Positions 52,621 through 62,703 of a stretch of 64,000 nt of DNA are shown piece after piece. The position numbers were made by a program, and so were the translations under genes. The notes under the pieces were generated by a model. That model was given only the letters and a program-made list of their open reading frames with translations. It ran no database searches and was not told the origin of the DNA. This stretch comes from Mytilus californianus (lineage: Eukaryota > Mollusca > Bivalvia > Mytilida > Mytilidae). Location: NCBI RefSeq assembly GCF_021869535.1, contig NW_026262593.1:67854322-67918321 (forward strand), in the 5' to 3' direction. The stretch's first letter is position 1. Each line of letters opens with the position of its first letter.

Positions 52621-52813
52621 TCAAACGGCACCGAATCATTACATAATGCATCTTATAAAAGGAAACTGAGATTTGGATAGTTCCACTTCAAGGTAAAAAT
52701 GTTTATCTCTTGTGAAATGAAATAAAAAAAATATTGTAACACTGTAGTTAATTAATAAAGATACTATTACGTGTATTTCTGTATTGGCCTTATTATTGGT
52801 CCTCGGCCAGCAG
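52621..52813 (+). repeat. 193-bp duplication, copy 2 (empty site)
   Basis: Uninterrupted copy. Its 'ccacttcaaggtaaaaatgt' spans the exact point where copy 1 carries the 876-bp element. Total lengths agree: 76 + 120 in copy 1 equals 193 plus a 3-bp target duplication. Confidence 0.92.
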
Positions 52814-52886
52814 TATTGGCCTTCCGCTTCGCCTCAGACCAATACACACAAGACATGGACCAATAACAAGGCCAATACAGAAATAC
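52773..52886. repeat. Imperfect 30-bp inverted repeat (possible MITE terminus)
   Basis: Arm 52,773-52,802 ('gtatttctgtattggcct...') and arm 52,857-52,886 ('ggaccaataacaaggcca...') are reverse complements with one mismatch. They are separated by about 54 bp of more GC-rich sequence ('ccttccgcttcgcctc'). Confidence 0.85.
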
Positions 52887-52976
52887 TTACGCAATGATAT
52901 TATAGAATGACAGTATGTTTCAATAGCGGGAATCAGCCCCTCAACTACTTTTTACATAAATATTAACTTCTGGCTT

Positions 52977-53167
52977 CAACGCTTTGTTCGTCTTGTCTGG
53001 AGATCTTGCTGTAGTTCCAGTTCAGCAAGCATTTTAGAGACGTATCCCGTCCATCCTCTTTTGACTTGTAATCTCTGGTGATATATTTTGCCGCTTGACA
53101 TTGTATCCTTTCAAGCTTGTTTTTTTTTTGTTACCGTGTAGGGGTCCCATACTATGGCTCCATATTA
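52977..53167 (-). pseudogene. Decayed non-LTR retrotransposon reverse-transcriptase C-terminal fragment
   Basis: Read on the minus strand, three frames in succession give the conserved tail of Jockey/CR1-type LINE polymerases: YGAIVWDPYTVTKK, then after a frame change at a run of ten A, KLERIQCQAAKYITRDYKSK, then after a second shift, GYVSKMLAELELQ and RRTKR. The motif order (VWDPYT, then LERIQ.(Q/R)AA(K/R)(Y/F)ITRDY, then ML.ELEL) is what that family shows after the polymerase core. Two frameshifts and the absence of the upstream catalytic core make it a dead fragment. It lies just beyond the 30-bp inverted repeat. No other LINE portion is evident in the adjoining 500 bp. Confidence 0.75.
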
Positions 53168-53796
53168 AATTATAAGATCCATTCCTAAAGATTTAGATCA
53201 TTGTTCTAATCTGACACAAATTTCAATAACTGGAATGCTACCCAAGTTGAATATATGGTGACCCACGAGAACAGCATTATCACTATTGAAATTGTGTTTA
53301 ATACCATGATTGTTCAATGTCATTAACTTAAATGGAGACAGACATTTGACCTGAAAGACATGAAAGGTGGTGTGGGAGTGCAAAATCAAAAACTAACTGA
53401 CGATGATATATGGTTAAAGAATGAATATCAATTACATGGGTCAACATGGTCAAGGGCAGAGTTGTTATAAAATAACAATATGGCAGAGAAGTGGTTTCAA
53501 GTTTCATATAAAGCGACCTGACTGACATGAAATAAAAAATCGAAGGAGTATCCCTATTTGTCTAATCTTCAAGGTGAAATAAAACTAGTAAAACAATAAT
53601 ATACTATTGTCTAAATATACAGAAATATAATTTGCTTCAAGTAACAGAAATAACTAGGTCACTAGTAACTTATTTAATGAGTATGTGGGGTATAAGAGCT
53701 TGCTAACAACAGGCTCTTCATAATCATTTGGTTTGAAAAGGATACTAGTAGTCTATATTCTTGATTTAGAAAAATGCAATTGCAAGAAAAAAATCA
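53168..53796. other. AT-rich spacer, nothing recognised
   Basis: The minus-strand frames of 63-66 codons here show no family features and overlap each other. No tandem repeat is evident. Confidence 0.4.
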
Positions 53797-54064
53797 CATT
53801 ACTTAGAATACTTTAGATCATTCAGGTAGTCTTTATTTATATGTACAAAAAACAGCCAGTAGTCATTGGATATTGTAGATCATTCAAATAGTCTTGACCT
53901 TTTTATTAGTACAAAAGAACAGCCAGTAGTCATTGGATATTGTAGATCATTCCGGTAGTCTTGACCTATTTATTTATCCAAAAAAACAGCCAGTAGTAAT
54001 TGGATACTGTAGATCATTCAGGTAGTCTTGACCTATTCATTTGTACTGAAAAAAACAGACACAT
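53797..54064 (+). repeat. 67-bp tandem repeat, four units
   Basis: Units starting near 53,797, 53,864, 53,931 and 53,998 share 'ttgtagatcattcaggtagt', 'cttgaccta' and 'aacagccagtagt'. The period is an exact 67 bp. There is no sequence similarity to the 68-bp satellite. Confidence 0.9.
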
Positions 54065-54184
54065 ATTATACGAATATCAATTATATGCTTACGAGACATG
54101 TTGCAATGTTAAACTTATTACGGTATGTGAAAATCAAGACTTGCATAAAAAATATCACAATATTAGAGACAGTGGCGTCATTTT

Positions 54185-55222
54185 TCCTCAGAGCTTTCAG
54201 CTCTTTGATTGTAATGTTAATTTCTCTCTTTTTATGATTAATTGGGTAACTATATTTAGTATGTGCGTACCTTGCAAGGTCATCATGCCCATCAAATAGT
54301 TTTCACTGGACCTCGATATCATTTCATGGATCAGTGAAAAGGTTAAGTTTTGGTTGTCAAGTCTATATTTCAGATACTATAAGCAGTAGGTCTAGTATTT
54401 TTGGTGTATGGAAAGATTGTCAGGTGTACATGTCCAACTGGCAGGTTTCATCTGAGCTTGACCTCATTTTCATGGTTCAGTGGTTATAGTTAAGTTTTTG
54501 TGTTTTGGTCTGTTTTTGTTATACTGTATGCAATATGTCTACATATTTCATGTATGGAATGATTGTAAGGTGTACATTTCCAACTGACAGTTATCATCTG
54601 ACCTTGACCCCATTTCCTTGGTTCAGTGATCAAAGTTAAGTTTTTGAGTATTGTTCTTTTTTCTAATATTATATGCAATAGTTCAACTATATTTGGTGTA
54701 TGGAAATATCTTATGATGTACATGTCAGTCTCGCAAGTTTTATTTGACCTTGACCTCATTTTCACGGTTCATTGCTCAGTGTTAAGTTTTTGTGTTTTGG
54801 TCTGTTTTGGTTACTTAAACTATAAGCAATAGGTCAACTATATTTGTTGTATGGAAGAATTGTAAGCTGTACATGTCTGCCTGGCATGGTTCATCTGACC
54901 ATGACTTCATTTTGATGGTTCATTTGTCAATGTTTAGTTTTCTTGGTTTAGTCTGTTTCTTAGAAAATACAAGCAATAGGTCAACTATATTTAGTGTATT
55001 GAATGATTGTAAGGTGTATATGTATTTCTCGTTTTGGTCATATGACCTTGACCTCATTTTCTTGGACATGATCCAATAAAATGAGGTCAAGGTCAAGGTC
55101 ATATGATCCGCCACTGTCATGTTAAGTTTATAGTTGTAGTAAAGCTTTATTTTTAGAACTATCAACATAAAATCAATAGTTAGTAAAGAAGGCGAGACTT
55201 TTCAGCGTGCATGTGCACTCTT
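54185..55222 (+). mobile_element. Tandem-core element with about 147-bp units (gacctcatttt family)
   Basis: A hairpin AGAGCT-ttc-AGCTCT (54,190-54,204) sits at the left. Units marked by 'cttgacctcatttt' lie at 54,457, 54,603, 54,749, 54,900 and 55,047, with a diverged first unit at about 54,311. The last unit runs into its own inverted copy (55,044-55,060 against 55,078-55,094). The right end is 'ggcgagacttttcagc...cactcttg'. It has no coding capacity; the 68-105-codon frames across it are unit-periodic artefacts. Confidence 0.7.
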
Positions 55223-55430
55223 GTTTGGAATTAGGAATTATGCCTTTGAACTTTGTGCATATCCACAAGAAATTTGTATCAGTTGGCTTTTGAAGGAGTT
55301 ATGCGTCTTTGAACTTAATAATCTGTTGAGATTTTGCTTGCTAAGTGACAATGTCGGGCTGTGGGGTATGTGAGCCTGCTCACAAAGGTTCTTTACTTAG
55401 ACACAATCAATGCATTGTCTGTGCTTTCAA
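55223..55430. mobile_element. Fragment of another hairpin-ended element
   Basis: Contains 'gaaggagttatgcgtctttg' and a hairpin GTGAGC-ct-GCTCAC at 55,370-55,383. This resembles the terminal hairpins of the neighbouring families, but no tandem core is present. Confidence 0.4.
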
Positions 55431-55800
55431 GATACAGTCTGTATGCATTGTCTTTTGTTGTAAGTTAAATTAAGTTTATGTATTGTTCGTGGTTCTTAGT
55501 CTATTACATTGTTTATATGCTTTGACTATGATTCTAAGATACAGTTTCTGTTGTCGGTATATCTTAGATTTATACACAGTCTATGGATCAGATATAAAGT
55601 ATGTATGCATTGTAAGTTGTTCTAAGTTGAAGATACAGTCTGTATGTTTTGCTTGTTACTGCAAGATAAAGTGTGTGCATTGCCTGTGGTTCTTACATAC
55701 AGTTTGTATGCATTTTTTGTATGCTTTGTCTATGGGTCTAATTTTTACATACAGTCTGTATACATACTGTATCTCTGACTCAAATACAGTGTCAAAATAA
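55431..55800 (+). repeat. Degenerate 'atacagtctgtatgcattgt' repeat field
   Basis: The near-palindrome 'atacagtctgtat' or close variants recur irregularly (about 55,433, 55,542, 55,632, 55,698, 55,747) amid 'gcattgtc'-like motifs. Part of it ('acagtctgtatacatactgt') resembles the 'acagtctatatacagtat' segment of the 68-bp satellite. Confidence 0.5.
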
Positions 55801-55954
55801 CCTCTGGTTGTAAGATGCATTTTGTATGATTGCCTGAATGCTTAGTATATATTGGTTTCGATAAATGGTCTGTATGTATTGTATGGATCTTATATATATA
55901 TTATCTATACGTATATATTTTCTGTATACGTATTTTCCATGTTTAGATGATGCA

Positions 55955-56275
55955 ATGAAAATAAGAAGATATGTGGTATGATTGCCAATGAGAAAATTAT
56001 CCACCTAAGACAAACGAACGTGAATCAACAATGAGTAACCCATACGTATACATGTACTAATATAGACTGTAGTACTCCTATGCAATGATGTAGAATGTTA
56101 TTAAAACCCATTCCTGACTAGATGTGACGAAAAACGAAAACTAACAGCCCGAGTAATGCTGAAACAATAAACGTAAAACCAATATCAAAGACAGCAACCA
56201 ACAGCAACCACTGAATTAAAGACTACTTACTGACTTGGGAAAGGTACACACATAATGTGGCGGGTACAACGTTTC
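55955..56275 (+). mobile_element. SINE-like dispersed repeat, copy 2 (diverged)
   Basis: Starts 'gaagatatgtggtatgattg' with 'ccaatgagaaaattatccac' and ends near 'ctgacttgggaaaggtacac'/'ggcgggtacaacgtttcc'. It is related to 49,113-49,320. At about 56,059-56,083 it contains 'atagactgtagtactcctat', which looks like two abutted pieces of the 68-bp satellite. Confidence 0.6.
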
Positions 56276-56384
56276 CATGATCACGAAAAGCATATCAACA
56301 GTCGATAATGTGTGTGTGGCTAAAAAAGGAAACAACAGATGAAAGTATAATGTAACCCATCCTCAGGGGTTAACATGCAATGCA

Positions 56385-56775
56385 AAACTTGTATAAACAG
56401 TCGATATAGAGTATACTTGTATGTCCATACCTACCGTCAGTGGTTACCATATATTACAGAATTTATATCTACAGTATATATACAGTATATAGAGTATAAC
56501 GTTATGCCCATACCAACCCTCAGTAGTTATCAAATATATTACAGTACTTGTATCTGCAGTCTATATAGAGTATACCGTTATGTCCATACCAACCCTCAGT
56601 GGTTACCATATATATTACAGTACTTGTATCTACAGTCTATATAGAGTATACCGTTATGTCCATACCTACCCTCGGTGGTTACAATATATCACAGTACTTG
56701 TATCTACAGTTTATATAGAGTATACCGTTATGTCCATACCAACCCTCAGTAGTTACCAAATATATAACAGTTCTC
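56385..56775 (+). repeat. 76-bp diverged relative of the 68-bp satellite (five units)
   Basis: Units marked by 'tg(t/c)ccatacc' at 56,423, 56,506, 56,582, 56,658 and 56,732 (spacing 83, 76, 76, 74). They carry 'ccatacc(t/a)accctcagtgg' and 'acagtctatatagagtatac', clear homologues of the 68-bp core 'ccatacctaccgtcggtgg' with an 8-bp longer spacer. Orientation matches the right-hand array. Confidence 0.88.
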
Positions 56776-56949
56776 ACTACAAAAGTCTAAAAGTCTGAAA
56801 AGACCAGTTTTTGTCTTAATTTGCATGAACTTTTACTCGACATTCTCCAAAAGTATGACTTGTATCTTAATTTTTCTTGTCAAATTCTCATTTATATTAA
56901 ATTTGTATGAAATTTACTCGACATATTCTCGACATTCTGAATATGGTCT
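56776..56949. other. Spacer between 76-bp and 68-bp arrays
   Basis: Contains short direct repeats such as 'aaaagtct', 'ttttactcgacattct' and 'atttactcgacatattctcg'. No gene signal. Confidence 0.4.
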
Positions 56950-58074
56950 TAACATCAACAGTATATGTCTATACCTACCGTCGGTGGTTAACATACAATA
57001 CAGTGCTCCATTACACAGTCTATCAACAGTATTTTTCTATACCTACCGTCGGTGGTTAACATACTATATAGTACTCCTATATACCGTATATCAACAGTAT
57101 TTGTCTATACCTACCGTCGGTGGTTAACATACAAAACAGTGCTCCATTACACAGTCTATCAACAGTATTTTTCTATACCTACCGTCGGTGGTTAACATAC
57201 CATATAGTACTCTTATATACCGTCTATCAACAGTATATGTCTATACCTACCGTCGGTGGTTAACGTACAATATAGTATTCATATGCACTATCTATCAACA
57301 GTATTTTTCTATACCTACCGTCGGTGGTTAACATACAATATAGTACTCCTATATACCGTATATCAACAGTATTTGTCTATACCTACCGTCGGTGGTTAAC
57401 ATACAATACAGTGCTCCATTACACAGTCTATCAACAGTATTTTTCTATACCTACCGTCGGTGGTTAACGTACAATATAGTATTCATATGCACTATCTATC
57501 AACAGTATTTTTCTATACCTACCGTCGGTGGTTAACATACAATATAGTACTCCTATATACCGTATATCAACAGTATTTGTCTATACCTACCGTCGGTGGT
57601 TAACATACAATACAGTGCTCCATTACACAGTCTATCAACAGTATTTTTCTATACCTACCGTCGGTGGTTAACATACCATATAGTACTCTTATATACCGTC
57701 TATCAACAGTATATGTCTATACCTACCGTCGGTGGTTAACGTACAATATAGTATTCATATGCACTATCTATCAACAGTATTTTTCTATACCTACCGTCGG
57801 TGGTTAACATACAATATAGTACTCCTATATACAGTATATCAACAGTATTTGTCTATACCTACCGTCGGTGGTTAACAATCAATAGAGTGCTCCATTACAC
57901 AGTCTATCAACAGTATTTTTCTATACCTACCGTCGGTGGTTAACATACCATATAGTACTCTTATATACCGTCTATCAACAGTATATGTCTATACCTACCG
58001 TCGGTGGTTAACGTACAATATAGTATTCATATGCACTATATATCAACAGTATTTTTCTATACCTACCGTCGGTG

Positions 58075-60389
58075 GTTAACATACAATATAGTACTCCTAT
58101 ATACCGTATATCAACAGTATTTGTCTATACCTACCGTCGGTGATTAACATACAATACAGTGCTCCATTACACAGTCTATCAACAGTATTTTTCTATACCA
58201 TCCGTCGGTGGTTAACATACCATATAGTACTCTTATATACCGTCTATCAACAGTATATGTCTATACCTACCGTCGGTGGTTAACGTACAATATAGTATTC
58301 ATATGCACTATCTATCAACAGTATTTTTCTATACCTACCGTCGGTGGTTAACATACAATATAGTACTCCTATATACCGTATATCAACAGTATTTGTCTAT
58401 ACCTACCGTCGATGGTTAACATACAATACAGTGCTCCATTACACAGTCTATCAACAGTATTTTTCTATACCTACCGTCGGTGGTTAACATACCATATAGT
58501 ACTCTTATATACCGTCTATCAACAGTATATGTCTATACCTACCGTCGGTGGTTAACGTACAATATAGTATTCATATGCACTATCTATCAACAGTATTTTT
58601 CTATACCTACCGTCGGTGGTTAACATACAATATAGTACTCCTATATACCGTATATCAACAGTATTTGTCTATACCTACCGTCGGTGGTTAACATACCATA
58701 TAGTACTCTTATATACCGTCTATCAACAGTATATGTCTATACCTACCGTCGGTGGTTAACGTACAATATAGTATTCATATGCACTATCTATCTATCAACA
58801 GTATTTTTCTATACCTACCGTCGGTGGTTAACATACAATATAGTACTCCTATATACCGTATATCAACAGTATTTGTCTATACCTACCGTCGGTGGTTAAC
58901 ATACCATATAGTACTCTTATATACCGTCTATCAACAGTATATGTCTATACCTACCGTCGGTGGTTAACGTACAATATAGTATTCATATGCACTATCTATC
59001 AACAGTATTTTTCTATACCTACCGTCGGTGGTTAACATACAATATAGTACTCCTATATACCGTATATCAACAGTATTTGTCTATACCTACCGTCGGTGGT
59101 TAACATTCAATACAGTGCTCCATTACACAGTCTATCAACAGTATTTTTCTATACCTACCGTCGGTGGTTAACATACCATATAGTACTCTTATATACCGTC
59201 TATCAACAGTATATGTCTATACCTACCGTCGGTGGTTAACGTACAATATAGTATTCATATGCACTATCTATCAACAGTATTTTTCTATACCTACCGTCGG
59301 TGGTTAACATACAATATAGTACTCCTATATACCGTATATCAACAGTATTTGTCTATACCTACCGTCGGTGGTTAACATACAATACAGTGCTCCATTACAC
59401 AGTCTATCAACAGTATTTTTCTATACCTACCGTCGGTTGTTAACATACCATATAGTACTCTTATATACCGTCTATCAACAGTATATGTCTATACCTACCG
59501 TCGGTGGTTAACGTATAATATAGTATTCATATGCACTATCTATCAACAGTATTTTTCTATACCTACCGTCGGTGGTTTACATACAATATAGTACTCCTAT
59601 ATACCGTATATCAACAGTATTTGTCTATACCTACCGTCGGTGGTTAACATACCATATAGTACTCTTATATACCGTCTATCAACAGTATATGTCTATATCT
59701 ACCTTCGGTGGTTAACGTACAATATAGTATTCATATGCACTATCTATCAACAGTATTTTTCTATACCTACCGTCGGTGGTTAACATACAATATAGTACTC
59801 CTATATACCGTATATCAACAGTATTTGTCTATACCTACCGTCGGTGGTTAACATACCATATAGTACTCTTATATACCGTCTATCAACAGTATATGTCTAT
59901 ACCTACCGTCGGTGGTTAACGTACAATATAGTATTCATATGCACTATCTATCAACAGTATTTTTCTATACCTACCGTCGGTGGTTAACATACAATATAGT
60001 ACTCCTATATACCGTATATCAACAGTATTTGTCTATACCTACCGTCGGTGGTTAACATACATACAGTGCTCCATTACACAGTCTATCAACAGTATTTTTC
60101 TATACCTACCGTCGGTGGTTAACATACCATATAGTACTCTTATATACCGTCTATCAACAGTATATGTCTATACCTACCGTCGGTGGTTAACGTACAATAT
60201 AGTATTCATATGCACTATCTATCAACAGTATTTTTCTATACCTACCGTCGGTGGTTAACATACAATATAGTACTCCTATATACCGTATATCAATAGTATT
60301 TGTCTTTACCTACCGTCGGTGCTTAACATACAATACAGTGCTCCATTACACAGTCTATCAACAGTATTTTTCTATACCTACCGTCGGTG
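58075..60389 (+). repeat. 2,315-bp segmental duplication within the 68-bp array, copy 1
   Basis: 34 units (34 x 68 = 2,312, plus a 4-bp insertion 'ctat' near 58,789 and a 1-bp loss near 60,060) carrying private variants found again in copy 2. Examples: 'gtgattaac' 58,141, 'taccatccgtcgg' 58,196, 'gtcgatggtt' 58,409, 'cggttgttaac' 59,434, 'atctaccttcgg' 59,697, and 'caatagtatttgtctttacc' 60,291. Breakpoints are uncertain by about 60 bp. Confidence 0.9.
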
Positions 60390-62703
60390 GTTAACATACA
60401 ATATAGTACTCCTATATACCGTATATCAACAGTATTTGTCTATACCTACCGTCGGTGATTAACATACAATACAGTGCTCCATTACACAGTCTATCAACAG
60501 TATTTTTCTATACCATCCGTCGGTGGTTAACATACCATATAGTACTCTTATATACCGTCTATCAACAGTATATGTCTATACCTACCGTCGGTGGTTAACG
60601 TACAATATAGTATTCATATGCACTATCTATCAACAGTATTTTTCTATACCTACCGTCGGTGGTTAACATACAATATAGTACTCCTATATACCGTATATCA
60701 ACAGTATTTGTCTATACCTACCGTCGATGGTTAACATACAATACAGTGCTCCATTACACAGTCTATCAACAGTATTTTTCTATACCTACCGTCGGTGGTT
60801 AACATACCATATAGTACTCTTATATACCGTCTATCAACAGTATATGTCTATACCTACCGTCGGTGGTTAACGTACAATATAGTATTCATATGCACTATCT
60901 ATCAACAGTATTTTTCTATACCTACCGTCGGTGGTTAACATACAATATAGTACTCCTATATACCGTATATCAACAGTATTTGTCTATACCTACCGTCGGT
61001 GGTTAACATACCATATAGTACTCTTATATACCGTCTATCAACAGTATATGTCTATACCTACCGTCGGTGGTTAACGTACAATTTGTATTCATATGCACTA
61101 TCTATCTATCAACAGTATTTTTCTATACCTACCGTCGGTGGTTAACATACAATATAGTACTCCTATATACCGTATATCAACAGTATTTGTCTATACCTAC
61201 CGTCGGTGGTTAACATACCATATAGTACTCTTATATACCGTCTATCAACAGTATATGTCTATACCTACCGTCGGTGGTTAACGTACAATATAGTATTCAT
61301 ATGCACTATCTATCAACAGTATTTTTCTATACCTACCGTCGGTGGTTAACATACAATATAGTACTCCTATATACCGTATATCAACAGTATTTGTCTATAC
61401 CTACCGTCGGTGGTTAACATTCAATACAGTGCTCCATTACACAGTCTATCAACAGTATTTTTCTATACCTACCGTCGGTGGTTAACATACCATATAGTAC
61501 TCTTATATACCGTCTATCAACAGTATATGTCTATACCTACCGTCGGTGGTTAACGTACAATATAGTATTCATATGCACTATCTATCAACAGTATTTTTCT
61601 ATACCTACCGTCGGTGGTTAACATACAATATAGTACTCCTATATACCGTATATCAACAGTATTTGTCTATACCTACCGTCGGTGGTTAACATACAATACA
61701 GTGCTCCATTACACAGTCTATCAACAGTATTTTTCTATACCTACCGTCGGTTGTTAACATACCATATAGTACTCTTATATACCGTCTATCAACAGTATAT
61801 GTCTATACCTACCGTCGGTGGTTAACGTATAATATAGTATTCATATGCACTATCTATCAACAGTATTTTTCTATACCTACCGTCGGTGGTTTACATACAA
61901 TATAGTACTCCTATATACCGTATATCAACAGTATTTGTCTATACCTACCGTCGGTGGTTAACATACCATATAGTACTCTTATATACCGTCTATCAACAGT
62001 ATATGTCTATATCTACCTTCGGTGGTTAACGTACAATATAGTATTCATATGCACTATCTATCAACAGTATTTTTCTATACCTACCGTCGGTGGTTAACAT
62101 ACAATATAGTACTCCTATATACCGTATATCAACAGTATTTGTCTATACCTACCGTCGGTGGTTAACATACCATATAGTACTCTTATATACCGTCTATCAA
62201 CAGTATATGTCTATACCTACCGTCGGTGGTTAACGTACAATATAGTATTCATATGCACTATCTATCAACAGTATTTTTCTATACCTACCGTCGGTGGTTA
62301 ACATACAATATAGTACTCCTATATACCGTATATCAACAGTATTTGTCTATACCTACCGTCGGTGGTTAACATACATACAGTGCTCCATTACACAGTCTAT
62401 CAACAGTATTTTTCTATACCTACCGTCGGTGGTTAACATACCATATAGTACTCTTATATACCGTCTATCAACAGTATATGTCTATACCTACCGTCGGTGG
62501 TTAACGTACAATATAGTATTCATATGCACTATCTATCAACAGTATTTTTCTATACCTACCGTCGGTGGTTAACATACAATATAGTACTCCTATATACCGT
62601 ATATCAATAGTATTTGTCTTTACCTACCGTCGGTGCTTAACATACAATACAGTGCTCCATTACACAGTCTATCAACAGTATTTTTCTATACCTACCGTCG
62701 GTG
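60390..62703 (+). repeat. 2,315-bp segmental duplication within the 68-bp array, copy 2
   Basis: The same private variants occur at offset 2,315 (60,456, 60,511, 60,724) and, after a 1-bp deletion near 61,083 ('caatttgtattc'), at offset 2,314 (61,748, 62,011, 62,605). That deletion is the only difference I noticed. Confidence 0.9.

Noticed and set aside
53797..54064. Relationship of the 67-bp tandem repeat to the 68-bp satellite
   Set aside because: Only the length is similar; no shared core such as 'accgtcggtgg' is present.
54000..55800. Several 60-105-codon frames on both strands
   Set aside because: They coincide with the 67-bp and 147-bp tandem units or the degenerate repeat field, overlap in opposite strands, and show no conserved domain.
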